Shown: in pieces, positions 29,386-39,208 of the stretch
Layout of the letters: every line of letters starts with the position of its first letter
How positions within the stretch are numbered: position 1 is the stretch's first letter
Origin: Zavarzinia compransoris
GTDB lineage: Bacteria; Pseudomonadota; Alphaproteobacteria; Zavarziniales; Zavarziniaceae
Length of the DNA: 64,000 nucleotides
Assembly: GCF_003173055.1 (NCBI RefSeq)
Contig: NZ_QGLF01000007.1
Location: forward strand, 62,001-126,000
Direction of reading: 5' to 3'
The notes under the pieces: generated by a model
Told to the model about the DNA's origin: nothing
What the model saw: the letters and a program-made list of their open reading frames with translations, nothing else
Database searches by the model: none
Position numbers and translations under genes: made by a program

Positions 29386-31051
29386 CCGGCCGGCGGGCGG
29401 GGGCTGGACGGGGGGGCTGATTCTCCTCCTGCTTTGCCTTGCCATGTTCCTGCCCGGGATCAACCGGCTGCCGCCGACCGACCGGGACGAATCCCGCTTC
29501 GCCCAGGCGACCCGCCAGATGGTCGAGACCGGCGATTATGTCGACATCCGCTTCCAGGACGTGCCCCGGCACAAGAAGCCGGTCGGCATCTACTGGCTGC
29601 AAGCGGCCGCCGTCGCCGTAGCGGGCGAGGGGGCGGACAGCGCGATCTGGGTCTATCGCCTGCCCTCGGCGCTGGGGATCACGCTCGGCGTGCTCATGCT
29701 CTACGGCATCGGCCGGCGCTTCGCGGGTGAGGCGGTCGCCTTCGGCGCCGCTGCCCTGCTGGCCGCCGCCGTCGTCGCCAATATCGAGGCGCGGCTGGCG
29801 AAGACCGATGCCATGCTGCTGGGCGCCACCACCGGGGCGCTGGTCTGTTTCGGCCTCGTCTATGTCAGGGCCGCTTATATTAGGGCCGGGGCCGGGCGGC
29901 TGGCGGGCTGGGCCCTGCCGCTGGCGGGCTGGGCCTTCGTCGGGCTGGGCGTCCTGATCAAGGGGCCGATCACGCCGCTGATCGCGGCGCTCGCCGTCGC
30001 CGCCCTGCTGGTCGCCGACCGGGGGCGGGGCTCGAACCTCGCCTTCCTCAAGGGCTTGCGCATCCTGCCGGGGCTTGTGCTGGTCGCCGTGATCGCGGCG
30101 CCCTGGATCGTCGCCATCACCCTGCTGACCAAGGGCGCCTTCCTGGCCGATTCGGTCGGCGGCGACCTCGTGCCCAAGCTCCTCGGCGGGGAGGAAAGCC
30201 ATGGCGCGCCGCCGGGCTATTACTTCCTCACCATGGCCGGGATGCTGTGGCCGGGGGCGGTGCTGGTCGGCCTGGGCCTGCCCTGGGCCTTTGCCCGGCG
30301 GCAATTGCCCTGGGTCCGCTTCGCCCTGGCCTGGGCGGTGCCCGGTTTCCTGCTGTTCGAACTGGTGCCGACCAAGCTGCCCCATTACACGCTGCCCTAT
30401 TATCCCGCGCTGCTGCTGCTCGGCGTCGGCGCCGCGGTCGAGGGGTTCCGGCCGCTCACCCGGCTCGGCCGGGGCTGGCGCCTGCTGATCCTCGGCGTCT
30501 TCGCCCTGGTCGGCCTCGCGCTCGGGGCCGGGCTGGCCGGGATCGAATGGTATTTCAACGGCGGGCCGGGCGTGGCCGGGGGCCTTGCCCTGCTGGTCGC
30601 CCTGCTGGTCACGGCGGGCACAATCGTCCTGCTGCGGCGGGACGAGGTGCGGCGGGCGATCGCGGTCATGGCGATCGGGGCCGCCGCGCTCCACGCCACG
30701 GTCTTCGCCGCCATCCTGCCCGATGCGGAGGCCCTGTGGCCGGCCCGGGCCCTGCGGGCGCGGCTGGCCGAGGTCGGGGTCTTGACGGCGCCCGCCATGC
30801 AGGTGGTCGGCTATGCCGAACCCAGCCTCGTCTTCCTGACCCGCACCGACCTGAAGACCGCCAGCCCCGACGAGGCGGCCCGCCTGCTGCGCGAAGTGCC
30901 GGGGGCGGTCGTCCTGATCGAGGCCGGCTGGCGCGCGGCGTTCGATGCCGCACTCGGCGGGCTGGCGGTGCAGGACCTGGGGCATGTCCGGGGCATCAAC
31001 GTCTCGCGCGGCAAGCCGGTCGACGTCGCCATCCTGCGGCGCGCCCCGTGA
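29366..31051 (+). CDS. ArnT/PMT-like glycosyltransferase, inner membrane
   Basis: 561 residues with about ten hydrophobic helices. The GT-C signature is in the first periplasmic loop: [24 protein letters not shown] with the catalytic DE pair, then [15 protein letters not shown] soluble C-terminal portion follows ([22 protein letters not shown]). ArnT moves aminoarabinose from undecaprenyl phosphate to lipid A; the sugar and acceptor here are unknown. It sits between a sugar-phosphate lipid synthase and a PAP2 phosphatase, a coherent envelope-glycolipid set. Confidence 0.88.
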   Translation: MTAAAADRPAGGGWTGGLILLLLCLAMFLPGINRLPPTDRDESRFAQATRQMVETGDYVDIRFQDVPRHKKPVGIYWLQAAAVAVAGEGADSAIWVYRLPSALGITLGVLMLYGIGRRFAGEAVAFGAAALLAAAVVANIEARLAKTDAMLLGATTGALVCFGLVYVRAAYIRAGAGRLAGWALPLAGWAFVGLGVLIKGPITPLIAALAVAALLVADRGRGSNLAFLKGLRILPGLVLVAVIAAPWIVAITLLTKGAFLADSVGGDLVPKLLGGEESHGAPPGYYFLTMAGMLWPGAVLVGLGLPWAFARRQLPWVRFALAWAVPGFLLFELVPTKLPHYTLPYYPALLLLGVGAAVEGFRPLTRLGRGWRLLILGVFALVGLALGAGLAGIEWYFNGGPGVAGGLALLVALLVTAGTIVLLRRDEVRRAIAVMAIGAAALHATVFAAILPDAEALWPARALRARLAEVGVLTAPAMQVVGYAEPSLVFLTRTDLKTASPDEAARLLREVPGAVVLIEAGWRAAFDAALGGLAVQDLGHVRGINVSRGKPVDVAILRRAP

Positions 31052-31740
31052 CCGGGCGTCCCGCCCTGCCGGCCGTGCTCTGGGCCCTGGCCCAGGACAC
31101 GCTGGTGGAGACGGTGCGCGCATTGCGCCGCCATCCTGTCGCCTATGGGGGGCTGGCGGTCGCCGTCGCGCTGCTGATCCTGTTCGTCGACCGGCCCCTG
31201 GCGCTTTGGCTGCACGGGGTGCCGGCCGACGAGCGCTGGTTCTTCCGCTCGATCAACGAGGTCGGGCGCTCGGGCTGGATGTTCGGCGCGGCCGGCTTGT
31301 GCCTGGCCGTCGCCCTGGTCGGGGGCTGGCGCCTTTGGGCGGTCCGGGCCGGCTTCGTCATCGGCGCCGTGCTCATGGGCGGCTGGGTGGTCAATGTCCT
31401 GAAGCTGGCTTTCGCCCGGGCGCGGCCGCGCCTGCTGGTGAAGGACGGTACCTTCGACTTTCACTTCTTCGAGATCAGCCCGGACTGGAATTCCTTTCCC
31501 TCCGGCCACAGTCAGGCCATCGCCGGTTTCGGCGCCGCGCTGGCCTGCATCTGGCCGCGTTTCGCCTGGGTCTTTCTCGGGCTCGCCGTGCTGCCGGCGG
31601 TGGCGCGCATGGTCATGCTCAATCACTATGCGGCGGATGTGGTGGCCGGCTATGCCACCGGCCTGACCGTTACCTATGCCTTGGCCCGCGCCTGTGCCGC
31701 GCGCGGGATCGGGCCCATAAAACAAGGGGAGAACAGATGA
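31048..31740 (+). CDS. PAP2-family lipid phosphatase
   Basis: 230 residues from GTG 31048, which overlaps the previous stop (GTGA). The three-part phosphatase motif is intact: [23 protein letters not shown] and [11 protein letters not shown]. Several hydrophobic helices place it in the inner membrane with the active site on the periplasmic side. It likely removes phosphate from undecaprenyl diphosphate or lipid A. Its stop overlaps the start of the acyl-CoA dehydrogenase gene. Confidence 0.9.
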   Translation: MTGRPALPAVLWALAQDTLVETVRALRRHPVAYGGLAVAVALLILFVDRPLALWLHGVPADERWFFRSINEVGRSGWMFGAAGLCLAVALVGGWRLWAVRAGFVIGAVLMGGWVVNVLKLAFARARPRLLVKDGTFDFHFFEISPDWNSFPSGHSQAIAGFGAALACIWPRFAWVFLGLAVLPAVARMVMLNHYAADVVAGYATGLTVTYALARACAARGIGPIKQGENR

Positions 31741-32909
31741 ATCTCGGTCCGCTGCCCGATTTCGACGACGATCTCGGCGACGATATCCGCATGCTGCGCC
31801 AGTCGGTCGCGGCCTTCACCGCGGCGGAAATCACGCCGCGTGCCGCCGCCATCGACCGCGACAATGAATTTCCGCCCGACCTCTGGCCGAAGCTCGGCGC
31901 CCTCGGCGTGCTCGGCGTCACGGTCGAGGAGGACTATGGCGGTGCCGGCCTCGGCTATCTCGAACATGTGGTGGCGATGGAGGAGATCAGCCGCGGCTCC
32001 GCCTCGGTCGGCCTGTCCTACGGCGCCCATTCCAACCTCTGCGTCAACCAGATCCGCCTGAACGGCAATGCGGCGCAGAAGGACAGATACCTGCCGAAGC
32101 TCGTCTCGGGCGCATTCGTCGGCGCGCTGGCCATGTCCGAGGCGGGCTCGGGCTCGGACGTCGTCTCGCTGCGCCTCCGCGCCGAGAAGAAGGGCGACCG
32201 CTATCTTCTGAACGGCACCAAGTTCTGGATCACCAATGGTCCCGATGCCGATGTCCTCGTCGTCTATGCCAAGACCGATCCGGCGGCGGGCTCGAAGGGG
32301 ATCACCGCCTTCCTGATCGAGAAGGGCATGGCCGGCTTCTCGGTCGGGCCCAAGCTGGACAAGCTCGGCATGCGCGGCTCCAATACCGGCGAACTGATTT
32401 TCGAGGATTGCGAAGTGCCGGCGGAAAACGTCCTGGGCACGGTCGGCGGCGGGGTCAAGGTGCTGATGTCCGGCCTCGACTACGAGCGCGCGGTGCTTTC
32501 CGCCGGGCCGCTCGGCATCATGCAGGCCTGTCTCGACGTCGTGATCCCCTATGTCCACGAGCGCAGGCAGTTCGGCCACGCGATCGGCGAATTCCAGCTG
32601 ATGCAGGGCAAGCTGGCCGACATGTATGTGACGCTGGGCGCGGCGCGGGCCTATGTCTATGCGGTGGCGCGGGCCTGCGACCGGGGCAAGGTAACGCGGA
32701 AGGATGCTGCCGGCGCCATCCTCTATGCCGCGGAAGCCGCGACCCGCATGGCGCTGGAGGCGATCCAGGCCCTTGGCGGCAACGGTTACATCAACGATTA
32801 TCCGACCGGGCGCCTGCTGCGCGATGCCAAGCTCTATGAAATCGGGGCCGGCACCAGCGAAATCCGGCGCATGCTGATCGGCCGCGAGCTGTTCGCCGAA
32901 ACCGCCTGA
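31737..32909 (+). CDS. Isovaleryl-CoA dehydrogenase-type acyl-CoA dehydrogenase
   Basis: 390 residues. Acyl-CoA dehydrogenase blocks are [69 protein letters not shown] and [53 protein letters not shown] places the catalytic Glu where isovaleryl-CoA dehydrogenase has it, rather than near the C-terminus as in most relatives, so leucine breakdown is the likely role. Its ATG overlaps the PAP2 stop, yet no methylcrotonyl-CoA carboxylase follows. The pcc operon elsewhere in the window handles a related downstream product. Confidence 0.9.
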   Translation: MNLGPLPDFDDDLGDDIRMLRQSVAAFTAAEITPRAAAIDRDNEFPPDLWPKLGALGVLGVTVEEDYGGAGLGYLEHVVAMEEISRGSASVGLSYGAHSNLCVNQIRLNGNAAQKDRYLPKLVSGAFVGALAMSEAGSGSDVVSLRLRAEKKGDRYLLNGTKFWITNGPDADVLVVYAKTDPAAGSKGITAFLIEKGMAGFSVGPKLDKLGMRGSNTGELIFEDCEVPAENVLGTVGGGVKVLMSGLDYERAVLSAGPLGIMQACLDVVIPYVHERRQFGHAIGEFQLMQGKLADMYVTLGAARAYVYAVARACDRGKVTRKDAAGAILYAAEAATRMALEAIQALGGNGYINDYPTGRLLRDAKLYEIGAGTSEIRRMLIGRELFAETA

Positions 32910-32937
32910 GCGGGCGGGCGGCCATAGGGGACTAGCG

Positions 32938-33759
32938 ATGTTTTTCCGCGTATTGGCGCTGATCGGCCTTATGCTGCTGCCCGCGGTCGCCTGGGGCGGG
33001 GGCGAGCCGGACTCGCCCGGCTGCATCCCGCCCGATGGCCGGGACTGGCTGATGGTCGGTGGGAACTGCCTGGGGATCGAGACGTTCGGCGCCGACAACC
33101 TGGGTCCCCGGCCGCAGCTCGTCGTCTTGCTGCATGGGGATTCCAGCCAGGGCGGGCCGGTCGACTATTTCTATCCCATCGCCCGCGAGATTTCCGAGGA
33201 AACGGACGTCGTTACCGTCGCCCTGCTGCGCCCCGGCTATGCCGACGGCCATGGCAAAGTGTCGGACGGCCGCAACTGGGGCCGGGTCGACGGCTATACG
33301 GCGGAGAATGTCGATCTCGTCGCCGCCGCGCTGAAGCAGTTGCGCCAGCGCTACAAGGCCCGGCGCCTGATCGTGCTGGGCCATTCCGGGGGCGCGGCGA
33401 CCACGGCGATCCTGATCGGCAAGCACCCGGGGCTGGTCGATGTCGCCTTGCTGGTGTCCTGCCCCTGCGACATCGTCAAGTGGAACCAGATGATCCGCCG
33501 CCCGGCCTGGACCCGCAGCCTGCTGCCCATGGCCTTCCTCGACCGGGTGGACCGCGATACCGACGTCGTCGCCATGACCGGCACCGGCGACGGCTGGACC
33601 GCCCCGGCGACCGTGACCGGCTATGTCGACCGGCTGAAGGCCCGGGGCGTCGACGCCCGCTTCATCCCGGTGCCGGTGGCGGCCCATGATTTCAAGCCGC
33701 TGTGGCTGAACGGGGTGAAGCGCGAACTCGTCACCATCCTCCACGGCAACAACAGCTGA
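32938..33759 (+). CDS. Secreted alpha/beta hydrolase
   Basis: 273 residues with a signal peptide (MFFRVLALIGLMLLPAVAWG). The mature protein has an oxyanion region LVVLLHGDSSQGGPVDYFYP, a nucleophile elbow GHSGGAATTA and a late His-containing stretch VPVAAHDFKPLWL consistent with the catalytic His. Two Cys pairs (PCDI region) could form disulfides. The substrate is unknown; an ester or peptide is possible. It lies 28 bases after the dehydrogenase gene and converges on the isocitrate dehydrogenase-like gene. Confidence 0.8.
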   Translation: MFFRVLALIGLMLLPAVAWGGGEPDSPGCIPPDGRDWLMVGGNCLGIETFGADNLGPRPQLVVLLHGDSSQGGPVDYFYPIAREISEETDVVTVALLRPGYADGHGKVSDGRNWGRVDGYTAENVDLVAAALKQLRQRYKARRLIVLGHSGGAATTAILIGKHPGLVDVALLVSCPCDIVKWNQMIRRPAWTRSLLPMAFLDRVDRDTDVVAMTGTGDGWTAPATVTGYVDRLKARGVDARFIPVPVAAHDFKPLWLNGVKRELVTILHGNNS

Positions 33760-33772
33760 ACCGGCCCTCCGC

Positions 33773-34801
33773 TCAGCCGATCCGGCGGATCAGGGCGGCG
33801 GTGAGGTCCCGGGTCGTCGCCGTGCCGCCCAGGTCGCCGGTGCGCACCTTGTCCTCGTTCAGGGTGAGGTCGATCGCCCGGGCCAGGCGGTCGGCCAGGT
33901 CGTGGCGGCCGACATGGCCGAGCATCAGGCCCGCGGCCATGAGCAGGGCCAGGGGATTGGCGATGCCCTTGCCGGCGATATCCGGGGCGGAGCCGTGCAC
34001 CGCCTCGAAGATCGCGGCGGTCGCGCCGATATTGGCGCCCGGCGCCATGCCCAGCCCGCCGACGAGCCCGGCGATCTGGTCCGACAGGATGTCGCCGAAC
34101 AGGTTGGTGGTCACGATCACGTCGAACTGCCAGGGGTTCATCACCAGCTGCATGGCGCAGGCATCGACGATCCGCTCGTCGACCGCGACCCTGCCCTCGT
34201 AGTCCTTGGCGATGATGCGGCCCTCTTCCAGGAACAGGCCGGTGATCGCCTTCAGGATATTGGCCTTGTGGACCAGGGTCACCTTCTTGCGGCCGTGCCG
34301 CACCGCATAGTCGAAGGCGTAGCGGATGATCCGCCGGCAACCCTCGCGGGTGGTGACGCCCTGGCTGACCGCGACCGCATGGGGATCGTCGCCGACGCCG
34401 ATGAAATGCTCGTGGGCGACGTAGTAACCCTCGAGGTTTTCACGCATCAGCACGAGGTCGATATTCTCGAACCGCCCGCCGGGGATCAGGCTGCGCGCCG
34501 GCCGGACGTTGGCATAGAGCTTGAACGCCTCGCGCAGGCGGACGTTGACCGAACGGTAGCCACCGCCGGACGGCGTGGTCAGCGGGCCTTTCAGGGCCAG
34601 GCCGGTGCGGGCGATGCTGTCCAGCGTCGCCGGGGGCAGGGGGTCGCCGGCGGCCTCGATCCCGGCCATGCCGGCTGCCTGATAGTCCCAGGCGAAGGGG
34701 GCGCCCAGCGCCCCGAGGACCGCGACCACCGCTTCGACGATCTCGGGACCGATACCGTCCCCGGGGATGAGGGTTGCCGGGATCAGCGATTCCGTGACCA
34801 T
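33773..34801 (-). CDS. NAD-dependent isocitrate/isopropylmalate dehydrogenase family protein
   Basis: 342 residues from ATG 34801. Motifs include LIPGDGIGPEIVEAV, KGPLTTPSGGGYRSVNVRLR (Ser/Arg substrate loop), NIDLVLMRENLEGYY, VTLVHKANILK (catalytic Lys) and FGDILSDQIAGLVGGLGMAPGANIG (metal Asp). The YRSVNVRLR loop fits NAD-linked isocitrate dehydrogenase better than LeuB. Catalyses oxidative decarboxylation of a 2-hydroxy acid. It is monocistronic on the minus strand with a 184-base divergent gap. Confidence 0.88.
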   Translation of the reverse strand: MVTESLIPATLIPGDGIGPEIVEAVVAVLGALGAPFAWDYQAAGMAGIEAAGDPLPPATLDSIARTGLALKGPLTTPSGGGYRSVNVRLREAFKLYANVRPARSLIPGGRFENIDLVLMRENLEGYYVAHEHFIGVGDDPHAVAVSQGVTTREGCRRIIRYAFDYAVRHGRKKVTLVHKANILKAITGLFLEEGRIIAKDYEGRVAVDERIVDACAMQLVMNPWQFDVIVTTNLFGDILSDQIAGLVGGLGMAPGANIGATAAIFEAVHGSAPDIAGKGIANPLALLMAAGLMLGHVGRHDLADRLARAIDLTLNEDKVRTGDLGGTATTRDLTAALIRRIG

Positions 34802-34985
34802 CGAGATATCTCCACCTTTTGAACGGTGCCCGGCTATTAGGCCTGTTGCCGGCGCTTGTCGACACCGACGAAAGGTGAAGCCGGCCATCGGGGCAGCCGC
34901 CGCCGCACCGGATCGTGACCGGCGTCACTCGACTTGTCCACGCTCTTCGCAGACAGTGGCGCGAACAGACAAGGGGGAACCGGAT

Positions 34986-35579
34986 ATGGACTTGGATCTG
35001 AGGCGTTATATCCAGACGGGACAGGTTTCCGAATGGGAGGTCGAGGGTACCAGCGGCGCCACGGTTTCGGTCGGCACCCCGGAACTGAAGGTCGAACTCA
35101 GCGCGTCCTATCTGCGCATGCCGCTGAAGCACCGGGGCACGGGGCGGAGCATCCTCTATCAGGGCGTCGGCGCCGGGGTCGGGGTCGGGGTCAGCCTGTC
35201 CATCCCCTTCGTCAACGCCAGCGGCGGGCCCGACGCCATGCCGTCCCTCGGCAGCCGCATCGTCAAGGGGCCGGCCTGGACCGAGCCGATGGGCCCGCGG
35301 GATTTCACCGGCCGCGCGCTCTTCGTCACCGGCAGCGCCCTGGGGCCCGGCCATTCGCAGGATGTCTCGGTCGTGCTGTTTGCCCGCAACCTGCCGCCGG
35401 TGCTCGACATCGCCTTGCGGGTCGGCAGCGTCACGGCGCTCGGCCCGGCGATGCAGGGCGCGGCCTTCCTGGCCTGCACCCGCGGCATCGCCCTGGTCTG
35501 GGGCCTCAGCCTGGCGACGACGCTGGGCGGCATCGGCGCCAATGCCATCATGTATCAGATCCTGCCGCCGCCGGCCTGA
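34986..35579 (+). CDS. Hypothetical protein with a Gly-Val-rich hydrophobic stretch
   Basis: 197 residues. No family recognised. After a polar start (MDLDLRRYIQTGQVSEWEVE) comes beta-rich sequence ATVSVGTPELKVELSASYLR, then YQGVGAGVGVGVSLSIPFVN, and the C-terminus has a hydrophobic helix GIALVWGLSLATTLGGIGAN. This could be a membrane-active or beta-structured protein; no signal peptide is seen. GGGGGAA precedes the ATG. It lies alone between two minus-strand genes. Confidence 0.65.
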   Translation: MDLDLRRYIQTGQVSEWEVEGTSGATVSVGTPELKVELSASYLRMPLKHRGTGRSILYQGVGAGVGVGVSLSIPFVNASGGPDAMPSLGSRIVKGPAWTEPMGPRDFTGRALFVTGSALGPGHSQDVSVVLFARNLPPVLDIALRVGSVTALGPAMQGAAFLACTRGIALVWGLSLATTLGGIGANAIMYQILPPPA

Positions 35580-35613
35580 TTGGCTGTGGCCTGATTGCTG
35601 ATGGACTGATCGG

Positions 35614-36321
35614 CTATTTCAGGCCCGCGCGGTCGAGGGCGGCGGCGATCACCGCCGCGCCGGCGGCGACCGCGGCCGGGCCCACCCGCCGGGTTTCGGC
35701 CCGCAGCGCCGGGATCGACAGGCCGCGGGTGGCGCCGAGTTCCGCCCGATGGCCGATCAGCCAGCGTTCGATCTGTTCCGGCAGCACTTCGATGTGGAAC
35801 TGGATCCCCAGGATATTGTTGCCGATGGCGAAAGCCTGGTTGAGGGTGATCCCGGTCGAGGCCAGGCGCACCGCGCCGTCCGGCAGGTCGAAAGTATCGC
35901 CGTGCCAGTGCAGCACGTCGACGCCGTCGAGAACGGCGAGCGGCGAGGCATGGCCGGCGGTGGTCAGGGTGACCGGCGCCCAGCCGATCTCCTTCTCCCG
36001 CCCGGGATAGACGGCGGCGCCGGCGGCCGCCGCGATCAGCTGCGCGCCGAGACAGATGCCGAGGAGCGCCCGGCCGCCCTCGATCCGCGCGCGGAGAAAG
36101 GCGATCTCGTCGCGCAGGAAGGGATAGACATCGTCCTCATAGACGCCGACCGGGCCGCCGAGCACGATCACCACGTCGTCCGCCAGGGGATCGAGGGCGG
36201 CGATATCGTCTATCCCCGCCTCGACGACGCGGATGGCGAAGCCCCTGGCGAGGAGGACCGCCTCGATCAGGCCGAGGTCCTCGAAAGCGAGATGGCGCAC
36301 GACGAGACAGGTCCGGCTCAT
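35614..36321 (-). CDS. Class I glutamine amidotransferase-like protein
   Basis: 235 residues. The nucleophile elbow GICLGAQLIAAAAG carries the catalytic Cys, LGGPVGVYEDDVYPFLRDEI forms the oxyanion region, and ILGIQFHIEVLP provides the catalytic His-Glu. It resembles stand-alone GMP synthase-like amidotransferases of unknown substrate. A C-terminal helical extension of about 45 residues follows. ATG 36321 is natural; the gene diverges from the EamA transporter gene. Confidence 0.85.
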   Translation of the reverse strand: MSRTCLVVRHLAFEDLGLIEAVLLARGFAIRVVEAGIDDIAALDPLADDVVIVLGGPVGVYEDDVYPFLRDEIAFLRARIEGGRALLGICLGAQLIAAAAGAAVYPGREKEIGWAPVTLTTAGHASPLAVLDGVDVLHWHGDTFDLPDGAVRLASTGITLNQAFAIGNNILGIQFHIEVLPEQIERWLIGHRAELGATRGLSIPALRAETRRVGPAAVAAGAAVIAAALDRAGLK

Positions 36322-36467
36322 GGGGGGCCTCCAGCAACTTTGTGCCGCACAATTTTTGACGCGACGCAGCGCATGCGGTCAAGCGACCATTGTGTTGCCG
36401 TTCCGGTAACGAGCGCATGCAAGAGCCGCAATGGTCGCGCCGCGCCCTGCCTGCTATCGATCGATCC

Positions 36468-37340
36468 ATGGCGCCGATCGATATTTTCCTGGTCTTCCTC
36501 GTGAACCTCATCTGGGGGTTCAATTTCATCGCGGCCAAGGTCGGGGTCGGCGAACTGCCGCCCATGCTGATGACCGGGATCCGCTTCTGCGCCATCGCCC
36601 TCGTGCTGTTCCCCCTGCTGTTCCGGGTCCCGCGCGATCAGATGCGGGCGGTGATCTGGGTCGCGATCACGGCCGGGCTGCTGCATTTCGGCCTGCTGTT
36701 CATCGGCATCGCCCGGGTCGGCGACGTCTCCTCGGCGGCGGTGGCGATCCAGCTGAACATTCCCTTCGTCACCATCCTCAGCGTCATCGTGCTGAAGGAA
36801 ACCATCCGCTGGATCCGGATCGCGGGGATCGTGCTCGCCTTTGCCGGGGTGGTGGTCATCGGCTACGACCCCCAGGTCTTTTCCTATATCGACGGGCTGA
36901 TGCTCTGCGTCGGGGCGGCCTTCGCCATGGCGGTCGCCATGATCATCATGCGGCGCATGCGCGGTGTCGGCGTCTTCGTCCTCCAGGCCTGGATGGGGGC
37001 GATCACCGGGCCGGCCATGCTGGCCCTGTCCCTGGTCTTCGAGGACGGCCAGGTGCAGGCGGTGGCCGATGCCTCGCTGCTCGCCTGGGCGGCGGTCGCC
37101 TATACCGCCTTCTGCTCGTCCCTGATCGCCCATGCCGCCAACTACCGGCTGCTGCAGCGCTATCCGGTGACCCTGACCGCGCCCATGATGCTGATGTCGC
37201 CCGTGCTCGGCATCGTCTTCGGCGTCACCCTGCTTGACGATACGCTGACCGTGCGGATGATCGTCGGCAGCCTGATGACCCTGGCCGGCGTCGGCATCGT
37301 GATGCTGCGGGAGAGGCGGATCGCCGGCACCGCCAGCTGA
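36468..37340 (+). CDS. EamA/DMT-family permease
   Basis: 290 residues with about ten membrane helices in two EamA repeats. Markers are FLVFLVNLIWGFNFIAAKVG at the start, ITAGLLHFGLLFIGIARVGD, and PFVTILSVIVLKETI ending the first repeat; YPVTLTAPMMLMSPVLGIVF with GVTLLDDTLT ends the second. Transport substrate (metabolite or amino acid export) is unknown. ATG 36468 is chosen; an earlier ATG (36417) would add a polar leader unlike the family. It is followed after 19 bases by the amidase gene. Confidence 0.87.
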   Translation: MAPIDIFLVFLVNLIWGFNFIAAKVGVGELPPMLMTGIRFCAIALVLFPLLFRVPRDQMRAVIWVAITAGLLHFGLLFIGIARVGDVSSAAVAIQLNIPFVTILSVIVLKETIRWIRIAGIVLAFAGVVVIGYDPQVFSYIDGLMLCVGAAFAMAVAMIIMRRMRGVGVFVLQAWMGAITGPAMLALSLVFEDGQVQAVADASLLAWAAVAYTAFCSSLIAHAANYRLLQRYPVTLTAPMMLMSPVLGIVFGVTLLDDTLTVRMIVGSLMTLAGVGIVMLRERRIAGTAS

Positions 37341-37359
37341 CCCCGCGGGAGTTGCCCTG

Positions 37360-38100
37360 ATGATCGAGCGTCCATCGCCCAATTTCGACGACCGGGGCGA
37401 GGCGCCGACGATCCTGATGATCCACTATACCGGCATGACCTCGGCCGCCGCCGCCCTCGACCGCCTGTGCGATCCCGCGGCCAAGGTCTCGTGCCACTAT
37501 CTGATCGACGAGGACGGCACCCCATACCGTCTCGTTGCCGAGGACAGGCGGGCCTGGCATGCGGGGGCGGGGTCGTGGCGCGGGCAGGGCAACGTCAATG
37601 CCCGCTCGATCGGCATCGAATTGGTCAACCCCGGCCACGACTGGGGCTACCGGCCCTTTCCGCCGGCCCAGATGGCGGCCTTGAAGGCCCTGGGCCGGGC
37701 CATCGTCGAGCGCCACCGAATCGATCCCTTCGACGTCATCGGCCATTCCGATTCCGCCCCCGGCCGCAAGATCGACCCCGGCGAATTGTTCGACTGGGCG
37801 GATCTCGCCGGCGCCGGCATCGGCTTCTGGACCGCTGCGGCGGTCGCGCCGCCCGGCCCGGCGCTTGGGCCCGGCGACGAAGGCCCCGCGGTCCGCGACC
37901 TTCAGGCCGCCCTTGCCGCCTTCGGCTACGGCCTTGCGGTCGACGGCGTGTTCGGCGCGGAGACCGGGGCGGTGGTCGCCGCCTTCCAGCGCCACTGGCG
38001 GCAGGACAAGGTCGACGGTATCGCCGATGCGGGCACGAGGGCGCGCCTCGACCAGCTTCTCCGGTACTTGCCCCTTGCCGGGAGGGTGGCAAACCGTTAA
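37360..38100 (+). CDS. N-acetylmuramoyl-L-alanine amidase with peptidoglycan-binding domain (AmiD-like)
   Basis: 246 residues. The amidase_2 domain (about 15-150) has ILMIHYTGMTSAAAALDRL, SCHYLIDEDGTPYRLVAEDR, AWHAGAGSW and FDVIGHSDSAPGRKIDPGEL, with zinc His residues at the start, middle and end. A PG_binding_1 domain spans about 175-240 (LGPGDEGPAVRDLQAALAAF; DGVFGAETGAVVAAFQRHW). No signal peptide is visible, so it may act on recycled fragments or be exported otherwise. It ends 11 bases before the RNase P RNA. Confidence 0.9.
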   Translation: MIERPSPNFDDRGEAPTILMIHYTGMTSAAAALDRLCDPAAKVSCHYLIDEDGTPYRLVAEDRRAWHAGAGSWRGQGNVNARSIGIELVNPGHDWGYRPFPPAQMAALKALGRAIVERHRIDPFDVIGHSDSAPGRKIDPGELFDWADLAGAGIGFWTAAAVAPPGPALGPGDEGPAVRDLQAALAAFGYGLAVDGVFGAETGAVVAAFQRHWRQDKVDGIADAGTRARLDQLLRYLPLAGRVANR

Positions 38101-38111
38101 GAGCCTGAACC

Positions 38112-38503
<392 letters not shown>

Positions 38504-38524
38504 CTCAATTCCTTAACTCCTTGT

Positions 38525-38547
38525 CTTTTTGCCTCTCCGGCAAAAAG
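38525..38547 (+). terminator. Hairpin after rnpB
   Basis: CTTTTTGCC-tctcc-GGCAAAAAG is a perfect 9-bp inverted repeat starting 22 bases after rnpB. Its left arm supplies the T run that follows the hsp20 terminator in the other direction, so the two structures share bases. Its own role in ending rnpB is likely but not typical. Confidence 0.45.
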
Positions 38548-38548
38548 A

Positions 38549-38580
38549 AACCCCGGCCGGCTAGGGGGCCGGCCGGGGTT
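38549..38580 (-). terminator. Intrinsic terminator of hsp20
   Basis: Arms AACCCCGGCCGGC (38549-38561) and GCCGGCCGGGGTT (38568-38580) with a six-base loop. On the minus strand the stem is followed by TTTCTTTTTG. It lies 23 bases after the hsp20 stop. Confidence 0.85.
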
Positions 38581-38602
38581 GCCGCCTGACGCTGTTGTCG
38601 TT

Positions 38603-39064
38603 TCAGGCGGCGCGTGTGATGACGATCCGTTGCCCTGTGGCCGGTGCCGCAGCCGGTTTGGGCAGCGTGACCGTCAGCACGCCCTTGTCCATCGTCGCCT
38701 TGACCGCCTGGGGGTCGAGGCCCGCCGGCACTTCCAGCGCGCGGGCGAAGCGGCCGGTCGCCCGCTCGATGACGTGGCGGGTCTCGCCCTTCTCCTCGCG
38801 CTCGATCTTCTTCTCGCCGCGCAGGGTCAGCAGGTTGCCGGTCAGGGTGACGTCCACATCCTCGTCCTCGAGGCCCGGCAATTCGGCCGTGACCACGATG
38901 GCGTCGTCGGTTTCAGTCACATCCATGCGCGGGGCCGCCGCGGGCAGGCCCGCCATATCGGCGAACAGCCGGTCGATTTCCTGCCTGACGGCGGCGAACG
39001 GGTGGCCGAGGTCGAACGGGGCCGGGGTCCGGGCGGTCGGGGTCATCAGAGTCCGGAGTTTCAT
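38603..39064 (-). CDS. Small heat-shock protein, Hsp20/alpha-crystallin family
   Basis: 153 residues. The alpha-crystallin domain lies at about 45-140: PRMDVTETDDAIVVTAELPG, EDVDVTLTGNLLTLRGEK, RATGRFARALEVPAGLD and KATMDKGVLTVTLPK, ending in an extension with IVI for oligomer contacts. It is an ATP-independent holdase. AAAGGAGG precedes the ATG. A FixK/FNR box at 39144-39157 and a -10-like TATCTA (39121-39116) suggest control by oxygen level. Confidence 0.92.
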   Translation of the reverse strand: MKLRTLMTPTARTPAPFDLGHPFAAVRQEIDRLFADMAGLPAAAPRMDVTETDDAIVVTAELPGLEDEDVDVTLTGNLLTLRGEKKIEREEKGETRHVIERATGRFARALEVPAGLDPQAVKATMDKGVLTVTLPKPAAAPATGQRIVITRAA

Positions 39065-39143
39065 GATCGATCCTCCTTTCCTTCCCGAAGGGGGGAATTC
39101 CCCCTGTCGCCTTTATAGATAGGGCGGCGGGCGCGGGTCTGCC

Positions 39144-39157
39144 TTGATCCCGGTCAA
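39144..39157. promoter_or_regulatory. FNR/FixK box upstream of hsp20
   Basis: TTGATCCCGGTCAA fits FixK (TTGA-N6-TCAA) perfectly and FNR (TTGAT-N4-ATCAA) in nine of ten bases. With TATCTA at 39121-39116 as -10, a start near 39109 puts the box centre at about -41.5, the class II activator position. It also lies 52 bases before the Cys-rich gene on the other strand. Confidence 0.6.
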
Positions 39158-39208
39158 TCCTTGCGCCCGCTTGCGCTTTTTCCGGCCTATCGCCATATGC
39201 TGTCGGCC

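Noticed and set aside
39065-39111. ROSE or fourU RNA thermometer in the hsp20 leader
   Set aside because: Short GGGGGAATTCCCCC and CCTT-CGGG-AAGG hairpins exist near the ribosome site, but neither clearly sequesters the AAAGGAGG in the standard way.
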